From assembly GCA_015494185.1 (NCBI GenBank), contig WGBT01000199.1:1-7679 (forward strand): DNA of 7,679 nt. Reading direction: 5' to 3'. Positions 1-5,853 of the stretch are shown here, piece by piece. The translations under genes were made by a program, and so were the position numbers. The notes under the pieces were generated by a model. It was not told the origin of the DNA, did no database searches, and was given only the letters and a program-made list of their open reading frames with translations. Numbering within the stretch: the stretch's first letter is position 1; every line of letters starts with the position of its first letter. This DNA is from Hyphomicrobiales bacterium. GTDB lineage: Bacteria > Pseudomonadota > Alphaproteobacteria > Rhizobiales > S144-35.

Positions 1-1
1 C

Positions 2-1219
2 GTCCAGTGGATGATCGACGAGTTCAAGAAAGATCAGGGCATTGATCTGAGCAACGACCGCCAGGCCCTGCAACGGTTGCGCGAGGCCGCGGAAAAAGCG
101 AAGATCGAGCTCTCCAGCGTCAAGGAAACCGAGATCAACTTGCCCTTTATCACCGCGGATCAGACCGGTCCCAAACATATGACCATGAAACTGACCCGCG
201 CCAAGCTGGAGAGCCTGGTTGAAGATCTGATCAAGCGCACCGAAGAGCCTTGCCAGAAAGCCTTGGCCGACGCCGGGCTGCAACGCGGCGAAATCGATGA
301 GGTTGTGCTGGTCGGCGGCATGACCCGGATGCCGAAGATCATCGAGACGGTGCACAACTTCTTTGGCAAGGAGCCCCACAAAGGCGTCAACCCCGACGAA
401 GTGGTGGCGATGGGCGCGGCCATTCAGGCGGGTGTGCTGCAAGGCGACGTCAAAGACGTGTTGCTGCTCGACGTCACCCCGCTGTCGCTGGGGATTGAGA
501 CGCTCGGCGGCGTATTTACCCGTCTGATCGACCGCAACACCACGATTCCGACCAAGAAAAGCCAGATCTTCTCAACCGCGGAAGACAACCAGAACGCGGT
601 GACGATCCGGGTGTTCCAGGGCGAGCGTGAAATGGCGGCGGACAACAAACTGCTCGGTCAGTTCGATCTGGTCGGGATTCCGCCGGCACCGCGTGGCGTG
701 CCACAGATCGAGGTCACTTTCGACATCGACGCCAATGGTATCGTCAACGTGTCTGCAACGGACAAGGCCACCGGTAAGGAGCAGTCGATTCGCATCCAGG
801 CATCTGGCGGTCTGTCTGAAGAAGAAATCGAAAGAATGGTCAAGGAAGCCGAGGCCCATGCCGAGGAAGACCGCAAACGCCGGGAGTTGGTCGAAGTCAA
901 GAACCAAGGTGAACAACTGATTCACCAGACTGAAAAAACGTTGAAAGAACTTGGTGACAAGGTAGCCGCTTCAGACAAGAGCGTCGTCGAGAATGCCATC
1001 ACCGAGTTGAAAACAGCCCTTGAAGGCGATAACATCGACGATATCAAACAGAAGTCCAACGCATTAGCGCAAGCAGCCATGAAACTTGGTGAACATATGT
1101 ATCAGTCTGACGCCGACAAATCTTCTGGCGGTTCAGGCGCTTCGTCTGGTCCAGCGGCTGATGACAATATCGTCGATGCTGATTTCGAAGACGTCGATGA
1201 CGACAAAAAGTCCGCCTAA
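2..1219 (+). CDS. dnaK: Chaperone protein DnaK (Hsp70), 5' end cut by window edge
   Basis: ATP-driven cytosolic Hsp70 chaperone that binds exposed hydrophobic segments of unfolded proteins, working with DnaJ and GrpE. The reading frame is open to the left edge, so about 405 of roughly 640 residues are visible, starting in the second half of the nucleotide-binding domain. Seen in order: EFKKDQGIDL and EAAEKAKIELSS of the ATPase domain, the phosphate-loop region LVGGMTRMP, the interdomain linker VLLLDVTPLSLGIE (about visible residue 153), the beta-sandwich substrate domain with FSTAEDNQ and PRGVPQIEVTFDIDANGI, the helical lid, and an acidic tail ending in DADFEDVDDDKKSA. All are textbook Hsp70 segments and the frame is intact. 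dnaJ follows on the same strand after a long spacer, the usual bacterial order. The heat-shock promoter, if any, lies outside the window. Confidence 0.98.
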   Translation, partial: VQWMIDEFKKDQGIDLSNDRQALQRLREAAEKAKIELSSVKETEINLPFITADQTGPKHMTMKLTRAKLESLVEDLIKRTEEPCQKALADAGLQRGEIDEVVLVGGMTRMPKIIETVHNFFGKEPHKGVNPDEVVAMGAAIQAGVLQGDVKDVLLLDVTPLSLGIETLGGVFTRLIDRNTTIPTKKSQIFSTAEDNQNAVTIRVFQGEREMAADNKLLGQFDLVGIPPAPRGVPQIEVTFDIDANGIVNVSATDKATGKEQSIRIQASGGLSEEEIERMVKEAEAHAEEDRKRRELVEVKNQGEQLIHQTEKTLKELGDKVAASDKSVVENAITELKTALEGDNIDDIKQKSNALAQAAMKLGEHMYQSDADKSSGGSGASSGPAADDNIVDADFEDVDDDKKSA

Positions 1220-1222
1220 TTT

Positions 1223-1307
1223 GTTAGGTTACGAGCCTGACGTGTAAGGCTTATCAACACACGTCTAACGGCCTTGGCAGAACACACACAATTCAGCCGG
1301 GGCCGTT
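1223..1307 (+). other. Overlapping inverted repeats downstream of dnaK
   Basis: Four inverted repeats lie just after the dnaK stop. AGCCT (1234-1238) pairs with AGGCT (1247-1251). GACGTGT (1239-1245) pairs with ACACGTC (1259-1265). GTTAG (1223-1227) can pair with CTAAC (1265-1269). AACGGCC (1267-1273) pairs with GGCCGTT (1301-1307), extendable by TGGC/GCCG inside. The first two cannot form as simple nested stems, because the left arm of the second lies in the loop of the first; the third and fourth share bases. None is followed by a clear T run, so a classical intrinsic terminator is not evident. A processing site or attenuator between dnaK and dnaJ is possible, but that is inference. Confidence 0.4.
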
Positions 1308-1335
1308 GTCGTGGTTGGTGAAAAGTCGTGGTTGG
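1308..1335. repeat. 11-bp direct repeat GTCGTGGTTGG, two copies
   Basis: GTCGTGGTTGG occurs at 1308-1318 and again at 1325-1335, separated by TGAAAA. A similar run, CAGAAAA, follows the second copy, so the local period is about 17 to 18 bp. It looks like a local tandem duplication in the dnaK-dnaJ spacer. No function can be assigned. Confidence 0.7.
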
Positions 1336-1362
1336 CAGAAAAGTGAAATGTCAATTACGGCA

Positions 1363-1419
1363 CCTGTGAAACTGTAAATCACCAGTGAAACTGTAAATCA
1401 CCAGTGAAAGTGCAAATGC
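1363..1419. repeat. 19-bp tandem repeat, three copies
   Basis: Three head-to-tail 19-bp units: 1363-1381, 1382-1400 and 1401-1419. The first two differ at one base (CCTGTGAAA against CCAGTGAAA). The third has diverged (GTGAAAGTGCAAATG). The shared core is TGAAACTGTAAAT. A decayed relative is visible just upstream (AGTGAAATGTCAATTA, about 1342-1357), and the core TGAAACTGT recurs at 1501-1509 before dnaJ. ACGGCAC flanks the array on both sides (1357-1363 and 1424-1430). There are no spacers between units, so it is not a CRISPR array. It may be an iterated protein-binding site or simple slippage; the sequence does not decide. Confidence 0.85.
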
Positions 1420-1486
1420 AGTCACGGCACTAGAATTTGTTCAGTCTTCACCACCCCCACAGGCCAGACGAGAACAATTTGTTTTC

Positions 1487-1534
1487 AAGCGTGTTTTCGA
1501 TGAAACTGTCAAAAAGGCTTTTTTGAACACGCTT
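1487..1534 (+). promoter_or_regulatory. Possible 5'-leader hairpin before dnaJ
   Basis: A perfect 9-bp inverted repeat, AAGCGTGTT (1487-1495) and AACACGCTT (1526-1534), encloses 30 bases. These hold a second, smaller symmetric element (CAAAAA and TTTTTG around GGCT, 1510-1525) and a copy of the TGAAACTGT core. The structure ends 34 bases before the dnaJ ATG, so it does not itself cover the start codon. It is not a CIRCE element (TTAGCACTC-N9-GAGTGCTAA). It could be a leader structure, an operator, or a weak attenuator with its U run inside the loop. The symmetry is seen; the role is inferred. Confidence 0.4.
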
Positions 1535-1568
1535 CAATGTTGGACAAGAACGCAAAAGCAAGACAGAC

Positions 1569-2708
1569 ATGGCGAAACGCGACTATTATGAAATTTTGGG
1601 TGTTCGGCGTGATGCGGACGAAAAAAGCATCAAAAGCGCGTTCCGCAAACTAGCCAAACAATTTCATCCAGACCGGAATAAGGAAGATGCTCACGCCGAA
1701 CAAAAGTTCAAAGAAATCGTCGAAGCTTATGAGGTTTTGAGTGACCCGCAAAAGAGAAGCGCCTACGACCGGTTTGGCCACTCTGCTTTTGGTGGAGGCA
1801 TGGGGGGCACGGGCCATGGCTTCGGCGATGACTTCACCGCCTCCATGCAGGATATTTTCGATGACCTGTTTGGTGATTTCATGGGAACCGGCGGCCGCCG
1901 CAGCCGTAGCGGACGGGCGCAATCGCGCGGTCGTGATCTTGAATACAATTTAGAAATCACACTCGCAGAAGCCTTTTCGGGGAAAACCGCACAAATCAAG
2001 GTTCCCACGAGCGTGGTTTGTGAGACTTGTGGCGGCTCCGGCGCCAAACCGGGCTCAAGTCCAATCACCTGTAACTCCTGCGGTGGCAGTGGCAGAATTC
2101 GCGCGGCCCAAGGTTTCTTTACCATCGAACGGACCTGTCCAAGCTGCCATGGACGCGGCCAGATGATTTCCGATCCCTGTATCACTTGTCATGGCCAGGG
2201 CCGGGTTTCCAAAGAACGCACCTTATCCGTCAATATTCCCGCTGGCGTTGAAGATGGCACACGGATCAGGCTTGCTGGTGAAGGCGAGGCTGGCTTGCGT
2301 GGTGGTCCGCCAGGGGACCTTTATATCTTTTTGAGCGTCAAGCCACACGAATTTTTCCAGCGGGATGGCGCCGATTTGTTCTGCCGGGTCCCCATTTCCA
2401 TGGTGACGGCGACACTGGGCGGCCAAGTTGATGTTCCCACTGTTGATGGGGGACGGACACGGGTGAAAATCCCCGAAGGCACCCAAAGCGGAAAACAATT
2501 CCGGCTGCGGGGCAAGGGGATGCCGGTACTGCGATCGGAGACGACCGGTGATCTCTACATCCAGGTCGAAGTCGAAATCCCGACCAATTTAACGCCCAAA
2601 CAAAAAGAGCTGCTGCGTCAATTCGAGGCGCAGAGCAGTGAAGGCAATCATCCCGAATCCCACGGTTTTTTCGCCAAACTACAAGAATTTTGGGACAGTT
2701 CGCATTAG
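1569..2708 (+). CDS. dnaJ: Chaperone protein DnaJ (Hsp40, type I)
   Basis: Cytosolic J-domain co-chaperone that delivers unfolded proteins to DnaK and stimulates its ATPase. The 379 residues match the usual length of about 375. In order: J domain (residues 1 to about 70) with the HPD motif at 33-35, needed for DnaK stimulation; a Gly/Phe-rich linker (about 70-125) containing GGGMGG, FDDLFGDFMG and an Arg/Ser-rich stretch; the zinc-binding domain with four CxxCxGxG-type motifs (cysteines 151/154, 168/171, 190/193, 204/207, all present); then the two C-terminal beta-sandwich domains and dimerisation tail. The start MAKRDYYEILGV is the standard DnaJ N-terminus. The Shine-Dalgarno sequence is poor (only AAGACAGAC before the ATG), so translation may rely on other leader signals. 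It follows dnaK after 349 bp, which leaves room for its own promoter. Confidence 0.98.
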   Translation: MAKRDYYEILGVRRDADEKSIKSAFRKLAKQFHPDRNKEDAHAEQKFKEIVEAYEVLSDPQKRSAYDRFGHSAFGGGMGGTGHGFGDDFTASMQDIFDDLFGDFMGTGGRRSRSGRAQSRGRDLEYNLEITLAEAFSGKTAQIKVPTSVVCETCGGSGAKPGSSPITCNSCGGSGRIRAAQGFFTIERTCPSCHGRGQMISDPCITCHGQGRVSKERTLSVNIPAGVEDGTRIRLAGEGEAGLRGGPPGDLYIFLSVKPHEFFQRDGADLFCRVPISMVTATLGGQVDVPTVDGGRTRVKIPEGTQSGKQFRLRGKGMPVLRSETTGDLYIQVEVEIPTNLTPKQKELLRQFEAQSSEGNHPESHGFFAKLQEFWDSSH

Positions 2709-2836
2709 GTTAAGTCTGTTGACCTTATGATAAGGTGCCCCCTGGCCCCGCTCGTATACCGTTCAATTCACGTTGAAACTTCAAGGGGATACGGAGAACA
2801 TTAGCGGTCAATGACAAAGACGGCCGACATTATTTG

Positions 2837-2895
2837 CTAGAGCGAAATCCGATCACATGGAGCTTGGATTTTTGCTCTAGAATCTTGTTTTGTTG
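2837..2895 (+). terminator. Probable transcription terminator after dnaJ
   Basis: CTAGAGC (2837-2843) pairs with GCTCTAG (2874-2880), and inside it AAATCC (2845-2850) pairs with GGATTT (2866-2871). This gives about 13 base pairs with a small asymmetric bulge and a 15-base loop. On the plus strand it is followed by AATCTTGTTTTGTTG, which is T-rich but interrupted. It lies about 130 bp after the dnaJ stop and between two genes that point towards each other (dnaJ and the minus-strand tRNA), where a terminator is expected. The minus-strand side lacks a T run. The symmetry is certain; the terminator role is moderately supported. Confidence 0.45.
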
Positions 2896-2928
2896 TACAA
2901 TTTATCCGACAACTCAGTCTTCACTTTT

Positions 2929-2956
2929 CGGATTAGGCGCTTTGCGGATTAGGTGC
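2929..2956. repeat. 12-bp direct repeat CGGATTAGGYGC, two copies
   Basis: CGGATTAGGCGC (2929-2940) and CGGATTAGGTGC (2945-2956) are near-identical and 16 bp apart, just past the 3' end of the tRNA-His gene. This is probably a small local duplication; no insertion-sequence or integrase gene is nearby. No function is assigned. Confidence 0.55.
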
Positions 2957-2972
2957 CATCTGAAAGAACTGT

Positions 2973-3049
2973 TGGGGTGGACGACGGGACTCGAACCCGC
3001 AACCACCGCGACCACAACGCGGGGCTCTACCAATTGAGCTACGTCCACC
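2973..3049 (-). tRNA. tRNA-His (anticodon GTG), CCA encoded
   Basis: The minus strand folds into a full cloverleaf of 77 bases including G-1 and CCA. The acceptor stem is GTGGACG/CGTCCAC, the D arm GCTC-AATTGGTA-GAGC, the anticodon stem CCGCG/CGCGG around TTGTGGT, and the T arm GCGGG-TTCGAGT-CCCGT. The anticodon GTG reads histidine codons CAC and CAU. The extra 5' G (G-1, base 3049) faces C73 (base 2976), the canonical bacterial histidine identity pair. CCA is encoded at 2975-2973. A 10-bp copy of the leader and 5' end (CTTTGTGGTG on the minus strand) is repeated directly upstream at 3065-3074. The gene stands alone; no other tRNA is adjacent. Confidence 0.97.
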
Positions 3050-3263
3050 ACAAAGAAAGGTACACACCACAAAGCATCACGCTGCGCTACCCTCACGCCC
3101 TATGAAACTTACACCATGCCCAGCGGAAAAATTCAAGTCTTAATGTGCGTGTAAGAGTGCATCTAATACCGGCGGCATTTAGAATTGACTGCTGACGTTT
3201 CTCGTATCCCTTTGAACTTTTTGCGTTAATTGAACGTTATACGAATGAAGGCCAGGGGCCGGG

Positions 3264-3272
3264 TGGTATAAT
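3264..3272 (+). promoter_or_regulatory. Candidate extended -10 promoter box facing cysC 3' end
   Basis: TGGTATAAT is an exact extended -10 element (TGN-TATAAT) reading on the plus strand. No good -35 hexamer sits 17 bp upstream, but extended -10 promoters can do without one. Transcription would start near 3279 and run into the 3' end of the minus-strand cysC, giving an antisense RNA with no obvious reading frame of its own. The rest of 3052-3302 holds no gene I can support. A chance match cannot be excluded. Confidence 0.3.
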
Positions 3273-3302
3273 TGGGGACAGCCTAAAATCGCTCATCGTA
3301 CT

Positions 3303-4364
3303 CTAACCCAAGCCGCGCCGTTGGATTTCAGCAAGAATTTGATCAACCAGTTGATCGGGCGGGGTATGTCCCCCTTCAAGATGGATATCCGCCTGTTCTG
3401 GCGGCTCATAGGCGGAATCGATCCCGGTGAAATTTTTGATCAGACCTTGACGGGCTTTGGCGTAAAGCCCCTTGACATCACGGGCTTCACAGATCTCCAA
3501 CGGCGTGTCGACAAACACTTCAATGAACTCGCCTTCAGCAAACAGGTTGCGCGCCATGCGCCGCTCAGCACGAAAGGGCGAAATGAACGAGACCAAAACA
3601 ATCAGTCCCGCATCCACCAGAAGCTTTGCGGTCTCCGCCACCCGGCGCAGATTTTCCACACGGTCAGCATCGGTAAACCCTAAATCCCGGCACAGCCCAT
3701 GGCGGACATTGTCCCCATCGAGCAGGTAAGTATGCCGTCCATCGGCATAAAGACGTTTTTCAACCAGATTGGCAAGGGTCGATTTGCCCGAGCCGGATAA
3801 CCCCGTAAACCACAAGACATAAGGTTTCTGGTTCTTGATCGCCGCCCGCATTTGTTTGTTGAGATCAAGCTGTTGCCAGCGCAGATTGCTCGCCCGGCGC
3901 AAACCAAACGCAATCAGCCCCAGCCCCGCCAACGCACCTGACAGTTTGTCGTAAAACAACAACTGCCCGGTTTCAGGGTCCTGTTGAAAGGGACGAAAGA
4001 CGATAGCGCGGTCGAGCGATAGATTGCCGAAACCAACTTGATCTTTAGTCAAGGCTTTAGCCGCCTGATGATCACAGCCTGCGGCTTCCAAGCGGTATTT
4101 CAGCTCGCTCACCGTTGCAACAGCCCGTTGCTCACCAGCGACAATGTCATAAGGGCGTCCCGGCAACAGCGGTTCATCATGGGACCATAGGATATACACG
4201 GCAATCTGATCTGAGCGCTCAATCGGTGGCAAATCTGTGTCTTGCTCACTTGACAGGGGGGTGAATTCTGCAATCAGAGCCTTGAGGGGATCTGAACTGG
4301 CGAGCATCTCCTGCAACCGTGTTCGCCATGCCTGATCTTTCAACAGCCTTTCCGGGTTTTGCAT
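3303..4364 (-). CDS. cysC: Adenylylsulfate kinase (CysC) with N-terminal CysN-type domain III
   Basis: APS kinase phosphorylates adenosine 5'-phosphosulfate to PAPS with ATP, in cytosolic sulfate activation. The ATG at 4364 gives 353 residues and is preceded by GGGGGAAAG; the frame extends to a TTG at 4406 without a comparable ribosome site. The kinase domain (about 181-353) has the P-loop GLSGSGKST (188-196), DGDNVRHGL (216-224), SFISPFRAER and GLYAKAR, so it looks active. Residues about 53-152 resemble the third (C-terminal beta-barrel) domain of CysN, with SHDEPLLPGRPYD, VSELKYRLE and a Rx3DxxTG-like DPETGQLLFYD segment. Normal CysN-CysC fusions exceed 600 residues and begin with a GTPase domain; that domain and domain II are absent here. 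The first ~50 residues are unrecognised. The gene is codirectional with cmr6 but separated by about 210 bp and a hairpin. Confidence 0.9.
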   Translation of the reverse strand: MQNPERLLKDQAWRTRLQEMLASSDPLKALIAEFTPLSSEQDTDLPPIERSDQIAVYILWSHDEPLLPGRPYDIVAGEQRAVATVSELKYRLEAAGCDHQAAKALTKDQVGFGNLSLDRAIVFRPFQQDPETGQLLFYDKLSGALAGLGLIAFGLRRASNLRWQQLDLNKQMRAAIKNQKPYVLWFTGLSGSGKSTLANLVEKRLYADGRHTYLLDGDNVRHGLCRDLGFTDADRVENLRRVAETAKLLVDAGLIVLVSFISPFRAERRMARNLFAEGEFIEVFVDTPLEICEARDVKGLYAKARQGLIKNFTGIDSAYEPPEQADIHLEGGHTPPDQLVDQILAEIQRRGLG

Positions 4365-4473
4365 CTTTCCCCCAGTGCTCTTCGCCAATAGATTTTTTCG
4401 GGGCAAGGTACAAAACCTGATCCAAATTGCAAGCCTCGAAGAATTCCCACAGCCAGATGCACAAGTATCTTTC

Positions 4474-4508
4474 GGATAAAAATAGATTATCAGATCACAT
4501 CTGCTAAT
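4474..4508 (-). terminator. Probable terminator of the cmr operon
   Basis: On the minus strand ATTAGCAGA (4508-4500) and TCTGATAAT (4494-4486) form a 9-bp stem with one mismatch and a 5-base loop TGTGA. It is followed after two bases by TATTTTTAT. It lies about 70 bp past the cmr6 stop codon and before cysC. The stem is A/T-rich, so it may be weak. A 10-bp palindrome, GGCTTAAGCC (4509-4518), and a further ATGGC/GCCAT pair (4507-4511, 4530-4534) abut it, so the spacer is structured as a whole. No gene is visible in 4407-4576. Confidence 0.45.
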
Positions 4509-4576
4509 GGCTTAAGCCCTGATAGCCGGGCCATAACCGACGCATTTTTCCAACCATTCCACAAACAAAACAAAGA

Positions 4577-5401
4577 TCACGATGTTGTCATCGTTGTCAT
4601 GCGCCCAAAACCAATGGCGGTCTTGGCCCCCGCCCCCACAATTTCCAGACTGAGACGGAGCCAGGTCTTAAGATTGGCCAGGTCATTCGGCTGGCAATCA
4701 CCACCAGGACGGGGCGCAAAGGCGAAGGAAAACTTTGCGCCCGCCTCCACCACCAGAAACGGGATGGGATTGGGGTTTACCCAGTCAGAGGGGGTCGTTT
4801 CCAAACCCGTGCCGGCCAGTCGCCAGCCATCATCATGGGGCGTCATCACTTCAAGCGCCAGTGGAACCGGAGCCGCAGGCAAGGCATCGAAAAATATCCA
4901 GGCCCCCGCCCCAGGCGGCGTCTTGCCAACCGCCTCGCCGCCAAAAAGCCGCCGAACTTCATCAGGCGGAACCTCTTCCTCGCCCATCCAGTCACGCACA
5001 AAGGCACGCAACATCCCTTTCACCGAGGATCCCGGCAGATAGGGCGCGCCCAATACCGGATGCCACAGAAAACCGTTTTCCACCGGATTCTCAAGCCCAA
5101 GTCCGGTCACGAACGGACTTTCAAGAGTCGCTGAAACCTGCTCCCCAGAAAGCGCCGTGATCAGCTCCTGCTGGCGGGCTTTGAACGCATCAATCGCTGT
5201 CTTATCCCCAACGGCACGCCCCGCCACGGTTTTGATCCAATCCGCCTTTCCCGTCTCGCCGGCAATGTCATCGTAGCCGTTGTTCCATTTGTTGAAAAAC
5301 TTCTCATACCACAGGCCCGGATGGCCGGAATTGCGCTGCTGATTGGATTGCTGGCGTGCTTCTTCATGTTGACGCGCTTCGGCATAAAAGGGAACAGTCA
5401 T
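4577..5401 (-). CDS. cmr6: Type III-B CRISPR RAMP protein Cmr6
   Basis: Cmr6 is a RAMP (RRM-fold) subunit at the head end of the Cmr effector complex, next to Cmr1, and helps hold the crRNA 3' part and target RNA. The 274 residues are close to family size. Seen: an N-terminal Gln/Arg-rich helical segment with GLWYEKFFNKW (29-39); TGLGLENPVENG (99-110) followed by HPVLGAPYLPGSSVKGMLR (114-132), the signature stretch of Cmr6; DWVNPNPIPFLVVEAG (206-221); and a C-terminal Gly-rich loop GAGAKTAIGFGRM (256-268). The start ATG overlaps the cmr5 stop as ATGA, and GGAGG lies 8 to 9 bases upstream, so translation is coupled. It is the last gene of the visible operon. Confidence 0.93.
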   Translation of the reverse strand: MTVPFYAEARQHEEARQQSNQQRNSGHPGLWYEKFFNKWNNGYDDIAGETGKADWIKTVAGRAVGDKTAIDAFKARQQELITALSGEQVSATLESPFVTGLGLENPVENGFLWHPVLGAPYLPGSSVKGMLRAFVRDWMGEEEVPPDEVRRLFGGEAVGKTPPGAGAWIFFDALPAAPVPLALEVMTPHDDGWRLAGTGLETTPSDWVNPNPIPFLVVEAGAKFSFAFAPRPGGDCQPNDLANLKTWLRLSLEIVGAGAKTAIGFGRMTTMTTS

Positions 5402-5853
5402 TCGCGACCCTCCTCACCCTGCGGTCCCTCAACCGCCGCAGATGCTGGTTGATCGAGAAAGGCGTTGGCGAATTTCTTCAGCCACTCGGCATAAAGCAAA
5501 GCCTCGGCCTGCATGTTGAGATAGTCACGCTGATTGGCTTTGACGACGGCCTTAATGAGATCGCCGTCTCCACCATGATCAGATGCGAGCTGCAAGGGAC
5601 AATCTTCATGCTGGAACCATGCTGAAATGTGATCATAAAGGCTTTTATAAGCGCCCTTGCTGGCGCCTCGCTGACGCAGCATGGCAAGCGCTTGTCCCAA
5701 CCCGTTGGCGCGAATTGTGGCGGGCAGACTTTGCGCATAGGAGAGATAATCACTCTCATTCCCCTGCTGGTTGCCGCTAAAATTCAGCACCTGTTCCATC
5801 GCATGCTTCATCCGTTTGCGGGCCATATCATTGTGTGGCACCAGATCAGGCAT
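5398..5853 (-). CDS. cmr5: Type III-B CRISPR small subunit Cmr5
   Basis: Cmr5 is the small all-helical subunit that forms the inner filament of the Cmr complex and lines the crRNA-target duplex. The chosen start (5853) shares one base with the cmr4 stop (TAATG) and has GGAGG within GTGGAGGAAG at a proper distance; a frame extension to 5889 would overlap cmr4 and lacks support. It gives 151 residues, at the long end for the family. The diagnostic part is YLSYAQSLPATIRANGLGQA (36-55), the Cmr5 LP-x-x-I-x-x-NGLGQ-x-L signature, followed by SLYDHISAWF and a helix ending ALLYAEWLKKFANAFL (118-133). The last 18 residues are acidic and Gly/Ala/Pro-rich, likely disordered. No membrane segment or enzyme motif is seen. 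Confidence 0.92.
   Translation of the reverse strand: MPDLVPHNDMARKRMKHAMEQVLNFSGNQQGNESDYLSYAQSLPATIRANGLGQALAMLRQRGASKGAYKSLYDHISAWFQHEDCPLQLASDHGGDGDLIKAVVKANQRDYLNMQAEALLYAEWLKKFANAFLDQPASAAVEGPQGEEGRE

Noticed and set aside
572..925. Long minus-strand frame antisense to dnaK
   Set aside because: DnaK is unmistakable on the plus strand; the antisense frame follows from codon bias in a conserved gene.
1363..1419. Tandem 19-bp units considered as a CRISPR array serving the cmr operon
   Set aside because: Units abut directly with no unique spacers, are too short for CRISPR repeats, and lie next to dnaJ more than 3 kb from the cmr genes.
1487..1534. CIRCE operator before dnaJ
   Set aside because: The arms AAGCGTGTT/AACACGCTT and the 30-base loop do not fit the TTAGCACTC-N9-GAGTGCTAA consensus.
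2834..3037. 67-codon plus-strand reading frame between dnaJ and tRNA-His
   Set aside because: It runs through the inverted repeat at 2837-2880 and antisense through most of the tRNA-His gene, with no ribosome site and no recognisable protein.
4365..4406. TTG start for CysC at 4406
   Set aside because: The ATG at 4364 has a purine-rich GGGGGAAAG directly upstream, whereas the TTG has no comparable site; the extra 14 residues show no family similarity.
4246..4464. 72-codon minus-strand frame overlapping the cysC start in another frame
   Set aside because: It overlaps a well-supported gene, shows no similarity to CysN or other families that I recognise, and lacks a good ribosome site.
4735..5160. 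Long plus-strand frames antisense to cmr6
   Set aside because: They are Pro/Arg/Ser-rich shadows of a GC-rich coding strand; cmr6 on the other strand has clear family motifs.
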